DNA of 6,621 nt from an uncultured Ruminococcus sp. (GCA_946544695.1 CAMNMO010000163.1:1-6621), one strand, 5' to 3'; positions 1-5,266 are shown, numbered from the stretch's first letter. The notes: generated by a model from the letters alone, not told the origin. Made by a program: numbers and translations.

Positions 1-178
1 CCAGCGCAGTAAGCAGTGCCAAGAAACTATCAACACTCCCGAGAACAGATCTTGCCATCGGTGTATCGGTACGCTCAGGGTGCGGGTCGTAAGCAAGCAC
101 CAGCGCCCCGCCGTTTCGTTTCGCTATATCAACGAGCATTCTTGTGTGGTACTCCCAGTCATCGATCTTCATGTTCAT
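1..178 (-). CDS. Unrecognised protein, last visible gene of the leftward operon, cut by the window edge
   Basis: An open frame reads leftward from ATG at 178 and leaves the window with no stop, so only the first 59 residues are visible. It begins MNMKIDDWEYHTRMLVDIAK and ends with a hydrophobic stretch (SFLALLTAL) at the edge. A second ATG lies two codons in, at 172. Position 178 is preferred because AGGGG sits 8 bases before it, but the GAGG before 172 is also well spaced. The start overlaps the end of the 41-residue gene by 20 bases, so translation is probably coupled to it. I do not recognise the family. The middle is soluble-looking, with a charged GALVLAYDPHPERTD segment. It is kept as a real gene because of the ribosome binding site, the overlap typical of a phage operon, and a frame open for its whole visible length. 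Confidence 0.6.
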   Translation of the reverse strand, partial: MNMKIDDWEYHTRMLVDIAKRNGGALVLAYDPHPERTDTPMARSVLGSVDSFLALLTAL

Positions 179-284
179 CTTCCTCACCCCTTTCATCATC
201 GGTATCGTCATCAAGTGCCCCTATGATTATCCTCACAGCAAGCGCTGTGCCTATGGCGGCGAATACATACGGACTAATAATCAT
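159..284 (-). CDS. Small membrane protein with acidic tail (41 aa), hypothetical
   Basis: A 41-residue protein with one hydrophobic segment (about residues 4-23, YVFAAIGTALAVRIIIGA) and then an almost wholly acidic tail (residues 25-41, DDDTDDERGEEDEHEDR). This suggests a single-pass membrane microprotein with a charged soluble end. ATG at 284 is chosen over upstream in-frame starts because GGAGG (294-298 on the plus strand as CCTCC) lies 9 bases ahead. The start overlaps the last 11 bases of the preceding 80-residue gene and the 3' end overlaps the next gene, so three frames are interlocked. No function is assigned. Small membrane proteins in phage early operons can act as holin-like, exclusion or host-takeover factors, but nothing here identifies one of these. 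Confidence 0.6.
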   Translation of the reverse strand: MIISPYVFAAIGTALAVRIIIGALDDDTDDERGEEDEHEDR

Positions 285-516
285 GCCGCATCGCCTCCTC
301 TGCACGCCTTGCGCAGTCCTGCTGATAGCGCTTGCGGCGGTGGATCTCCGCATCTAAGCGGGCTTCTGCACGCAGGTAAACAGCCAGTACCAGCGTGCTG
401 CACACCATCAGCGTGAAGCCGATAGGGCGGTTGAAAACCGCTGCGATGAACATTCCTGCGTGGAATGCTATCGACCACAGGGCTATCAGTGCTGTTGCTT
501 TTGATTCGTCTGACAT
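274..516 (-). CDS. Two-helix membrane protein (80 aa), hypothetical
   Basis: An 80-residue protein starting MSDESKATALIALW. Two hydrophobic segments are visible, about residues 8-28 (ending GMFIAAVF) and 31-49 (IGFTLMVCSTLVLAVYL), separated by a short NRP turn. A basic, helical cytoplasmic-looking tail follows (residues 50-80, rich in R, K, E and A). The start at 516 has GGAGG directly upstream and lies only 2 bases after the stop of the HTH gene before it; longer in-frame starts would overlap that gene. The 3' end overlaps the next small membrane protein by 11 bases. I do not recognise the family. The hairpin-like topology is compatible with a membrane-acting phage accessory protein, but this is shape, not evidence of function. 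Confidence 0.7.
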   Translation of the reverse strand: MSDESKATALIALWSIAFHAGMFIAAVFNRPIGFTLMVCSTLVLAVYLRAEARLDAEIHRRKRYQQDCARRAEEAMRHDY

Positions 517-518
517 GG

Positions 519-740
519 TTACACCTCCAGTACCTCTGCCACCGAAAGCCCCAGCAGATTGCAAAGGCTCATCAGGTCGGCTACTTTCATATTGCTTACA
601 TGGGCGATACGCCTGCTCATACAGCTCGGCTCGACTTTCAGCCGCTTTGCGACGTCCCTCTGTGTCATACCTTTGGCGACGTATGCCGCCTTGATCTTCC
701 GTGCCCGATATTCGTCGGGTGTTATTTTTTTTGCAGGCAT
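519..740 (-). CDS. Small HTH (Cro/CI-type) DNA-binding protein (73 aa)
   Basis: A 73-residue protein with a helix-turn-helix of the XRE/Cro-CI class: residues about 25-46 (TQRDVAKRLKVEPSCMSRRI) give the two HTH helices, and NMKVADLMSLCNLLGLSVAEVL supplies the last helices of the fold. A short basic N-terminus (MPAKKITPDEYRARKIK) precedes it. It is little more than one DNA-binding domain, as in Cro-type repressors or excision/early regulators. The ribosome binding site GAGGTG lies upstream of ATG 740. It follows the Cro-like gene by 19 bases and precedes the 80-residue membrane protein by 2 bases, so it is in the same leftward operon. Whether it binds the same operators as the CI repressor or another site cannot be told. 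It could alternatively be an accessory recombination directionality factor. Confidence 0.85.
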   Translation of the reverse strand: MPAKKITPDEYRARKIKAAYVAKGMTQRDVAKRLKVEPSCMSRRIAHVSNMKVADLMSLCNLLGLSVAEVLEV

Positions 741-759
741 GGTTTACACCTCGCTTTCA

Positions 760-990
760 TTATGTAGAACAATCTTCAACAAACAGAGCAAAAAAAATAT
801 CATTTTTGTCCTGAAGTGCTGTGATGTTCAGCAGTTTGCACATTGCCTCTATCTCGGTGGGAAGAAACTCGCTCTTATTGTCGAGCTTGTTCCTGAGCGC
901 CTGATAGGAAATACCCAGCTTTTCGGCGATAAAGCCGTACTTGTAGCCGCTCTTTTTTATGAGCGCTTCGAGCCTTTCAGTGTCTGTCAT
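760..990 (-). CDS. Cro-like HTH repressor (76 aa), first gene of the leftward operon
   Basis: A 76-residue protein whose HTH lies at about residues 17-38 (KYGFIAEKLGISYQALRNKL), followed by the helices NKSEFLPTEIEAMCKLLNI; the C-terminal tail (DIFFALFVEDCST) is short. It is the first gene transcribed from the leftward promoter, facing the CI-type repressor across a divergent control region. That is the standard position of Cro, the lytic-side antirepressor that shuts off CI in lambdoid switches. The start at 990 is fixed by a very strong ribosome binding site (GGAGGTGA, 995-1002 on the complement) with 4 bases of spacing from GTGA. The leader from the predicted transcription start (about 1028) is about 38 bases. 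The Cro role is inferred from position and size; the HTH assignment is from sequence. Confidence 0.85.
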   Translation of the reverse strand: MTDTERLEALIKKSGYKYGFIAEKLGISYQALRNKLDNKSEFLPTEIEAMCKLLNITALQDKNDIFFALFVEDCST

Positions 991-1010
991 ACTATCACCT
1001 CCAAAAATTC

Positions 1011-1029
1011 TGTTGAATAATTTTCAACA
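1011..1029. promoter_or_regulatory. Operator O1, perfect 7-bp inverted repeat
   Basis: TGTTGAATAATTTTCAACA has perfect 7-bp arms around a 5-bp centre and is the best of four related 19-bp sites in this control region. It covers the predicted leftward transcription start and first transcribed bases, just before the ribosome binding site of the Cro-like gene. Occupancy there should block leftward transcription. Binding by the adjacent CI-type repressor or Cro-like protein is inferred. Confidence 0.75.
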
Positions 1030-1034
1030 ACATC

Positions 1035-1063
1035 AGTATAGCACCATGTTGAAAAAATGTCAA
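1035..1063 (-). promoter_or_regulatory. Leftward sigma-A promoter of the Cro operon
   Basis: Reading the minus strand, TTGACA (1063-1058) is followed by a 17-base spacer and TATACT (1040-1035), a near-consensus vegetative promoter. Transcription should begin near 1028 and run into the Cro-like gene. The -35 box lies inside operator O2, so repressor binding would directly compete with RNA polymerase. Confidence 0.8.
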
Positions 1064-1065
1064 CA
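1047..1065. promoter_or_regulatory. Operator O2, overlapping the leftward -35
   Basis: TGTTGAAAAAATGTCAACA has 6-bp arms (TGTTGA / TCAACA) in the same 19-bp format as O1. It contains the whole leftward -35 box. Its centre is 36 bp from that of O1, a spacing that could allow cooperative binding of two repressor dimers. Confidence 0.7.
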
Positions 1066-1132
1066 AAAATATAGAAAAAAATAATTTTAAATTTTACTTT
1101 TGTATCTTTGCACAAAATTCGCCTGAAATATT

Positions 1133-1151
1133 TGTTGAAGTATTATCAACT
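1133..1151. promoter_or_regulatory. Operator O3, upstream of the rightward promoter
   Basis: TGTTGAAGTATTATCAACT keeps GTTGA-N7-TCAAC, with the outermost base pair lost. It sits about 27 bases before the rightward -35 box and 43 bp (centre to centre) from the degenerate site O4. It may assist autoregulation of the repressor gene or looping between the two promoters; this is inferred from position only. Confidence 0.6.
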
Positions 1152-1175
1152 ATTTTTGGTATTTTTATAAAATAT

Positions 1176-1194
1176 TGTTGACATTTGAGAAACT
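1176..1194. promoter_or_regulatory. Degenerate operator O4, overlapping the rightward -35
   Basis: TGTTGACATTTGAGAAACT retains a perfect left half (TGTTGA) but a poor right half (GAAACT against TCAACA). It overlaps the rightward -35 box exactly as O2 overlaps the leftward one, so it looks like a weakened copy. A weak site at the repressor's own promoter would give autoregulation only at high repressor level. Confidence 0.4.
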
Positions 1195-1206
1195 TCATGC
1201 TATAAT
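1178..1206 (+). promoter_or_regulatory. Rightward sigma-A promoter of the repressor operon
   Basis: TTGACA (1178-1183), a 17-base spacer and TATAAT (1201-1206) form a perfect-consensus vegetative promoter. The predicted start near 1213 leaves a short leader of about 18 bases containing AGGTGAT (1219-1225), 5 bases before the repressor ATG. It should drive the repressor and, with no obvious terminator before 4020, the two genes after it. Confidence 0.88.
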
Positions 1207-1230
1207 ATATCTGAAAGCAGGTGATATCCT

Positions 1231-1866
1231 ATGTTGAAAGTAGGAGAACGAATAAAAGAATGCCGTGAAAAGCTGGGTCTTACGCAAGATGAACTCGCTC
1301 AGATCACGGGATATAAATCACGGTCATCTATTAATAAGATAGAAAAGGGCGGCAATGACCTTCCGCAGTCAAAGATAGTTGCTTTTGCTAAAGCACTAAA
1401 AACAACCCCTGCCTACCTGATGGGCTGGGAGGACGAAAAGAAAGATGAGCCGAGCGCCGTTATCCTCCCATCCGAGAAGATACACATGATACCCGTTTTC
1501 GGCAGTGTGGCGGCAGGGTTCGGGGCGTATGCGAGCAGTGACATCATCGAGTATATCCCGCTTTATATAGAGAATGATTTCGATGTGGCAGACACCATCT
1601 GCATCACGGTCAGGGGACAGTCCATGTACCCAAAGATAGAGGACGGCGACAAGATAGTCGTCCGCAGACAGGAGAGCGTTGACAACGGCAGGATAGCTGT
1701 GGTCATGATAGGTGACGAGGCGGTCGTTAAGCGTGTTGAGTGTGAGAAGAACAAGCTCACACTGATCTCCATAAATCCCGAATACCCGCCCCGCATCATC
1801 GAGGGCGAGGAGCTTGCAAACTGCCGCATCGTCGGGCTTGTACAGCAAGTGATAAAGGCGGTGTAA
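1231..1866 (+). CDS. CI-type repressor, HTH + S24 (LexA-like) self-cleaving peptidase
   Basis: A 211-residue transcriptional repressor that would maintain lysogeny. Residues 1-65 form an XRE-type HTH domain (GERIKECREKLGLTQDELAQ, then SRSSINKIEKG and a final helix ending TPAYLMGW). After an acidic linker (about 67-80), residues 85-208 are a peptidase S24 domain. The expected parts are visible: an Ala-Gly cleavage bond at 95-96 (VAAGFGAY), the catalytic serine Ser131 in GQSMYPKIEDGD, and the general-base lysine Lys167 in AVVKRV. Length and layout match SOS-cleavable phage repressors, so RecA-dependent induction is expected, with no separate ImmA-type protease needed and none seen. It starts at 1231 behind AGGTGAT and a perfect promoter. 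It faces the Cro-like gene, and the GTTGA-N7-TCAAC operators between them are its likely targets. Confidence 0.95.
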   Translation: MLKVGERIKECREKLGLTQDELAQITGYKSRSSINKIEKGGNDLPQSKIVAFAKALKTTPAYLMGWEDEKKDEPSAVILPSEKIHMIPVFGSVAAGFGAYASSDIIEYIPLYIENDFDVADTICITVRGQSMYPKIEDGDKIVVRRQESVDNGRIAVVMIGDEAVVKRVECEKNKLTLISINPEYPPRIIEGEELANCRIVGLVQQVIKAV

Positions 1867-1917
1867 GACCCCGTCAGACGAACGATGTGTTCTAATACTT
1901 TGAAGGAGGAATAAAAT

Positions 1918-3558
1918 ATGGCACTATTCGGACCAAGCAAGCGTGAGCAGGAGCTTCAGATGGAGGTAGATCGTTTAAGGGCGATGCTTTCGCCGCAGCA
2001 GCAGAATATCTACAATGCTGCCGAACAGCTGCGGGTGCTCAATGCTCAGATAGGCACTGGTCAGCAGCAGCTTGCGGGTCAGCAGCAGCAGGCTCAGGCT
2101 ATGGCTGCGCAGATAGCTCAGCTGGGTCGGGAGATAAGTGCCAGGCAGGCGCAGATAGTCGGGCTTGATGAGGAGCTTGACCTCCAGAGCTATTCCATGT
2201 ATCGTCCGACCTATGTTTTTGCCAATTCAGACCTTTACAAGGACCGCCTTAAAGCCTGCCGTGATGCGCAGAAAACGCTCATCAAAAACGGTCAGGCTTG
2301 TTTCGGAGATATGAGCTGGACTGTCAACGGCAATGCGGCGCAGGGCAGGAAAATGGTCAAGGATATGCAGAAACTGCTGCTTCGTGCTTTCAACGTTGAG
2401 TGTGACGAGATAGTTGACCATGTCAGCGTGGCGAACTTCCCGAAATCGAAAGAGCGCATTTCCAAGACAGCCGACCAGATAACCAAGCTTGGGGCAATAA
2501 TGAAGGTCGCTATAACGCCCCAATATGTGAACCTTAAAATGGACGAGCTATGTCTTGCACTGGATTTTCAGCAGAAAAAGGCAGAGGAAAAGGAACGCCT
2601 GCGGGAGCTGAAAGAGCAGCAGCGTGAAGAAGCCAAAGCTCAGAAAGAGATAGAAGAAGCCCGCAAAAAGCTGGCGAAGGAGCAGAGCCACTACAGCAAT
2701 GCACTGGAGACCTTGCAGGGGCAGCTTGCCCGTGACCCGCAGAATGCTGACCTTATCGCAAAGAAGAATGAGCTGGAACGTCAGCTGGGGGAGACCGAGC
2801 GTGCCATAGCTGATGTGGACTATCGTCAGGCGAATATCCGTGCGGGATATGTGTATGTTATTTCAAATATAGGTGCTTTCGGGCGGGACGTCTACAAAAT
2901 AGGCATGACCCGCAGGCTTGAACCGCTGGACAGGGTCGATGAACTCAGCGGAGCTTCGGTACCCTTCAAGTTCGATGTCCATGCACTGATATTCACCGAG
3001 GACGCCCCGGGACTGGAAGCGGCACTTCACAATGCCTTTGAGGACAAGAAGGTCAACCGCATCAACGGCAGGCGTGAGTTTTTCCATGTAAGTCTGGACG
3101 AGATAAAGCGAGTGGTCAGGCAGAATTTCGACAAGACGGTGGAGTGGACAGATGTGCCCGAAGCCGAGCAGTACAGGCAGTCGCTGCTGATGAACGGTGT
3201 CACAGAGATACCCGATATCGACAGGAGCATAGAGCCTGCGCCCGCACCACGTCAGAACACACCGCCGCAGACACCGACCGCACCACAGAACGTTCGACCG
3301 ACGCAGGCGGCAGTCACCCCGCAGGATACAGCAGCGCTGATAGAGCGAACAGCTTCCGAAACGATGGCAGGGCTTCGCACCCAGCGTGAGGATACCCCCG
3401 ACAGGCTGAGGATACACCTTTATACTCCCGATAACCGCAAGCTGGGCATTGTAAATATCAGCAAGGCTGACGGCAGGATCATCTACCGCAAAATGTCAGG
3501 CGGAGCCCCGCAGAATATCGAGGTGAGAAGTGCGGGTGAGATAGGCAGGCTGTTGTAG
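1918..3558 (+). CDS. Coiled-coil DUF4041 protein with GIY-YIG nuclease domain (T5orf172/MUG113 type)
   Basis: A 546-residue multidomain protein. Residues 8-90 are a glutamine-rich coiled coil (QQQ-type heptads around 48-60). About 90-215 match my memory of DUF4041 (QSYSMYRPTYVFANSDLYK onward). About 215-308 are a long charged coiled coil. Residues 309-400 form a GIY-YIG-class fold of the T5orf172/MUG113 kind: GYVYVISN (310-317) replaces GIY, VYKIGMTRR (325-333) replaces YIG and carries the arginine region, LEAALHNAF follows (366-374), and Glu387 in GRREFF is the likely metal ligand. A Pro/Thr/Gln-rich linker (about 434-475) leads to a small final domain (495-546). The nuclease core looks intact, so DNA cleavage or processing is plausible but unproven. 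It starts behind AAGGAGGA (1903-1910), 51 bases after the repressor, on the same transcript. Such proteins are known from phage and prophage genomes; their role is not established. Confidence 0.88.
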   Translation: MALFGPSKREQELQMEVDRLRAMLSPQQQNIYNAAEQLRVLNAQIGTGQQQLAGQQQQAQAMAAQIAQLGREISARQAQIVGLDEELDLQSYSMYRPTYVFANSDLYKDRLKACRDAQKTLIKNGQACFGDMSWTVNGNAAQGRKMVKDMQKLLLRAFNVECDEIVDHVSVANFPKSKERISKTADQITKLGAIMKVAITPQYVNLKMDELCLALDFQQKKAEEKERLRELKEQQREEAKAQKEIEEARKKLAKEQSHYSNALETLQGQLARDPQNADLIAKKNELERQLGETERAIADVDYRQANIRAGYVYVISNIGAFGRDVYKIGMTRRLEPLDRVDELSGASVPFKFDVHALIFTEDAPGLEAALHNAFEDKKVNRINGRREFFHVSLDEIKRVVRQNFDKTVEWTDVPEAEQYRQSLLMNGVTEIPDIDRSIEPAPAPRQNTPPQTPTAPQNVRPTQAAVTPQDTAALIERTASETMAGLRTQREDTPDRLRIHLYTPDNRKLGIVNISKADGRIIYRKMSGGAPQNIEVRSAGEIGRLL

Positions 3559-3579
3559 ATAAGCAGAAAGGAACCAAAA

Positions 3580-3975
3580 ATGACCATAATAAAATACCCA
3601 TCAGAGAATGAAGTGAACACTGCCATTGCCGAGAAAGAGCCCATGCTGGTGCTTATCAGCTTTGACGGCGGGACGGCGATAATTTCCCAGATAGATGAAG
3701 CTATGGAACACCACATACTGCTGGCGAAAGCGGGCTTCCCGAGTACCGATATAGACAAGTACTTCCGCATTGTGCTTGACGAGGACGGTGCTGACTGGAC
3801 GTTCGTCTGCCCGCCCGATTACAAGGGCATATCCGACAAACAGCGAAGGATAACGGCTTTCTATAAAGACGGCTTTGCGGTCATATCCGACACGCTGGCA
3901 CAGCTGGGATTCATGGTGGGGATAAATATCCCCAAGCGGTACCGCAGGCATTTTGATTATATGATGAGCGAATGA
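3580..3975 (+). CDS. Hypothetical protein (131 aa), third gene of the repressor operon
   Basis: A 131-residue soluble protein beginning MTIIKYPSENEVNTAIAEKE. I do not recognise a family. It has no signal peptide or membrane segment. An N-terminal part with strand-like segments (MLVLISFDGGTAII), a middle acidic stretch (IVLDEDGADWTFVCPPDYKG) and a C-terminal half with helix-like segments ending in a basic patch (PKRYRRHFDYMMSE) are visible. An AAGGAA ribosome binding site precedes the ATG, and the gap to the GIY-YIG gene is only 21 bases, so the two are almost certainly co-transcribed and may act together. Base composition and codon use resemble its neighbours. It is followed at once by hairpins marking the operon end. 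An immunity, inhibitor or partner role for the GIY-YIG protein is possible but unsupported beyond adjacency. Confidence 0.8.
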   Translation: MTIIKYPSENEVNTAIAEKEPMLVLISFDGGTAIISQIDEAMEHHILLAKAGFPSTDIDKYFRIVLDEDGADWTFVCPPDYKGISDKQRRITAFYKDGFAVISDTLAQLGFMVGINIPKRYRRHFDYMMSE

Positions 3976-3976
3976 T

Positions 3977-4015
3977 AAAAAAAGCGCCGCCCGGGTGTTG
4001 GCGCACCCGAGCGGC
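3977..4015 (-). terminator. Rho-independent terminator acting on minus-strand transcripts
   Basis: A 12-bp stem (3986-3997 with 4004-4015, loop TTGGCG) carries one mismatch, C3991 against A4010, on the plus strand. On the minus-strand RNA that pair becomes G-U, so the stem is fully paired there, and it is followed by a run of seven U (complement of A3977-3983). Both facts point to leftward termination. It begins just after the stop of the 131-residue gene. The only visible minus-strand source to its right is integrase B. Confidence 0.7.
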
Positions 4016-4019
4016 TGAG

Positions 4020-4076
4020 GATAAAAGTATGCTACTGTACATACCTTAGACAAGTATATTGTAGCATATTTTTATC
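4020..4076 (+). terminator. Long inverted repeat, probable plus-strand terminator before integrase A
   Basis: Sixteen-base arms (4020-4035 and 4061-4076) around a 25-base loop pair completely in plus-strand RNA if one G-U (G4027 with T4069) is allowed; on the minus strand this would be a C-A mismatch. The inner stem TATGCTAC/GTAGCATA is followed by TTTTTA. It would end the repressor operon transcript before integrase A. The loop is long for a terminator, so a role as a protein-binding or control site for the integrase is an alternative. Confidence 0.5.
4047..4075 (+). promoter_or_regulatory. Weak candidate promoter for integrase A
   Basis: TAGACA (4047-4052, 5 of 6 to the -35 consensus) is followed by 17 bases and TTTTAT (4070-4075, 4 of 6 to the -10). 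Both elements lie inside the inverted repeat at 4020-4076, so hairpin and promoter would share DNA. Integrase A needs some promoter if the hairpin terminates upstream transcription, but this match is modest. Confidence 0.25.
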
Positions 4077-4105
4077 GGCGTGTCAATAAACAAAGGAGGA
4101 TAAAA

Positions 4106-5149
4106 ATGGCTACTGCAAAAAAATTGCCCTCAGGCTCCTGGCGAGTGAGGGTGTACGTTAACGACTTGAAAGCTTACAAGAGCTTTACTTCGGACAGTAA
4201 GCGAGGAGCTGAACGCATGGCTAACGACTGGCTGATAGAGCATGAGGAAGCTGTTCGCCGTGAACAGATGTTGACCTTTGAAAAAGCGGCAAATGCCTAC
4301 ATCGAACAGCGCAGGACAACTCTCAGCCCGACCACGATCGCAGGCTATGAGACCATAATGAAAAACAACGTTGAACGTCTGAAAGGTGTTGCTCTCGATG
4401 AGCTGACACAGCAGCAGATACAGGATTGGGTAAATGAGCTGACGCTCAGCCTGTCACCTAAATCGGTACGCAACATCTATGGATTTTTCAAGTCGGTGGT
4501 GAACTACCATGATGTCCCGCTCAGACTGAGCAAGATCCGGCTGCCCAGAAAGACCAGGAAGTTCAAACGCCTGCCGTCTGCACAGCTGGTGATAGACACG
4601 TTCAAAGGTACGGATATTGAACTTCCGGTGCTGCTCGCTGTGTGGGGGAGTCTGCGAATGTCTGAGATACTTGGTATTCAGGCGAGGGACATCGAGAACG
4701 ATGTGCTGACGATCAGTCGTGTGAAAGTTAAGGTCAACAATGAGACAATCGTTAAGGAACGTGCCAAGACATATAACAGCAACCGACAGCTTAGGCTCCC
4801 GCCGCCGATAATGGAATTGGTGAGGGCAACAGGGAAGTCGGGCAAGGAATTCCTCATCGACTACACCCGCAGTCAGATCTTTGAGAAATACACATGGCGA
4901 ATGAAGAAACTTGGTTATCAGGTGACATTTCACGACTTGCGTCACATCAACGCCAGTGTGATGGCAGCACTGAATATCCCCGATCTGTACGCTATGGAGC
5001 GGGGCGGCTGGTCGAATACCAGCACTCTGAAAGCCGTATATCAGCAGACTTTCAGCAGCGAGCGCATGAAATACGATGCTGTGATAGATGACTACTTCAA
5101 TAATCTGTATGACACGAAATATGACACAGTAATCAAAAAAGCCCTATAA
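4106..5149 (+). CDS. int: Tyrosine site-specific integrase A (element integrase)
   Basis: A 347-residue tyrosine recombinase that would integrate and excise the left-hand element. Residues 1-50 are a short arm-type DNA-binding domain (GSWRVRVYVND, KSFTSDSKRGAERMANDWL), 56-140 the SAM-like core-binding domain (TFEKAANAYIEQ...), and 155-345 the catalytic domain. Active-site residues seen: Arg184 (GSLRMSE), Lys221 (ERAKTYNSNRQLRLP), His276 and Arg279 (HDLRH), Trp302 (GGWSNTSTL, where many members have His or Trp) and the nucleophile Tyr312 (KAVYQQT). The set is complete, so the enzyme should be active. The start at 4106 has GGAGG (4095-4099) at good spacing. The stop lies 27 bases before the tRNA 3' fragment that is the probable attachment core, as expected for an integrase beside its att site. 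No excisionase gene is recognisable next to it; one of the small HTH genes could serve. Confidence 0.95.
   Translation: MATAKKLPSGSWRVRVYVNDLKAYKSFTSDSKRGAERMANDWLIEHEEAVRREQMLTFEKAANAYIEQRRTTLSPTTIAGYETIMKNNVERLKGVALDELTQQQIQDWVNELTLSLSPKSVRNIYGFFKSVVNYHDVPLRLSKIRLPRKTRKFKRLPSAQLVIDTFKGTDIELPVLLAVWGSLRMSEILGIQARDIENDVLTISRVKVKVNNETIVKERAKTYNSNRQLRLPPPIMELVRATGKSGKEFLIDYTRSQIFEKYTWRMKKLGYQVTFHDLRHINASVMAALNIPDLYAMERGGWSNTSTLKAVYQQTFSSERMKYDAVIDDYFNNLYDTKYDTVIKKAL
5108..5127 (+). repeat. Direct repeat TATGACAC x2, 12-bp period
   Basis: TATGACAC occurs at 5108-5115 and 5120-5127 inside the last codons of integrase A (encoding YDT-K-YDT). Paired short direct repeats close to an attachment core are typical of integrase arm-binding sites. 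Other single copies of this octamer occur by chance in the window (for example the complement at 662-669), so the assignment is tentative. Confidence 0.3.
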
Positions 5150-5176
5150 ATAGGCGGCTCAAAGGTATTTTTCTTC

Positions 5177-5198
5177 GGTTCAATTCCCGTACGGGTCA
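5177..5198 (+). other. Attachment-site core: 3' fragment of a tRNA gene (tRNA-Glu-like), probable attR
   Basis: The sequence GGTTCAATTCCCGT then ACGGGTCA reads as tRNA positions 52-73: T-loop TTCAATT, T-stem 3' half CCCGT, acceptor strand ACGGGTC and discriminator A. The 5' partners (T-stem ACGGG, acceptor GACCCGT) and the rest of a tRNA are absent upstream, so only the 3' end is present. From memory it closely resembles the 3' end of Firmicutes tRNA-Glu(UUC); the isotype is not certain. Tyrosine integrases commonly use tRNA 3' ends, duplicating this part at the far end of the element. It lies 27 bases after integrase A and is followed by a terminator. CCCGTACGGG inside it is a perfect 10-bp palindrome. 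Confidence 0.72.
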
Positions 5199-5208
5199 TC
5201 TTGATGAT

Positions 5209-5252
5209 AGCTCTAAAACAGCGTAGATGCGCGGTTTTAGAGCTTTTCTTTT
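5209..5252 (+). terminator. Strong rho-independent terminator, probably the displaced tRNA terminator
   Basis: An 11-bp perfect stem (AGCTCTAAAAC, 5209-5219, with GTTTTAGAGCT, 5234-5244) is extended inside the loop by GCG/CGC, then followed by TTTTCTTTTT. There is no U-run on the minus strand, so it works rightward. It lies 10 bases after the tRNA fragment, as a tRNA gene's own terminator would, and would also end integrase A transcripts. The 5' arm A/T content makes weak left-end pairing possible but not a minus-strand terminator. Confidence 0.85.
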
Positions 5253-5266
5253 TGCCTGAAATCGCT

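Noticed and set aside
559..1020. Plus-strand frame of 153 residues.
   Set aside because: It runs antisense to both HTH genes and through the operator O1 region, with no ribosome binding site, while the opposite strand has two well-formed HTH proteins with strong sites.
1396..1848. Minus-strand frame of 150 residues within the repressor gene.
   Set aside because: It mirrors a clear HTH-S24 protein with intact catalytic residues and has no features of its own.
1994..2100. Possible CAG triplet repeat tract at the start of the GIY-YIG gene.
   Set aside because: The CAG codons are interrupted and encode glutamines of a coiled coil; there is no uniform tandem array.
2863..3417. Minus-strand frame of 184 residues, rich in Cys and Arg.
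   Set aside because: It is antisense to the GIY-YIG domain, with atypical composition and no ribosome binding site or promoter; a shadow of a GC-rich gene.
4454..4945. Minus-strand frame of 163 residues inside integrase A.
   Set aside because: It is antisense to the conserved catalytic domain, contains no recognisable domain and has no ribosome binding site.
5196..5207. Small palindrome TCATC-TT-GATGA at the end of the tRNA fragment as a recombinase core site.
   Set aside because: Five-base arms are too short to stand alone and may be chance; the exact crossover point cannot be fixed without the other att site.
5209..5244. GTTTTAGAGCT with its complement resembles the start of type II-A CRISPR repeats.
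   Set aside because: It is a single inverted repeat followed by a T-run, with no spaced repeat copies and no cas genes nearby; a terminator explains it.
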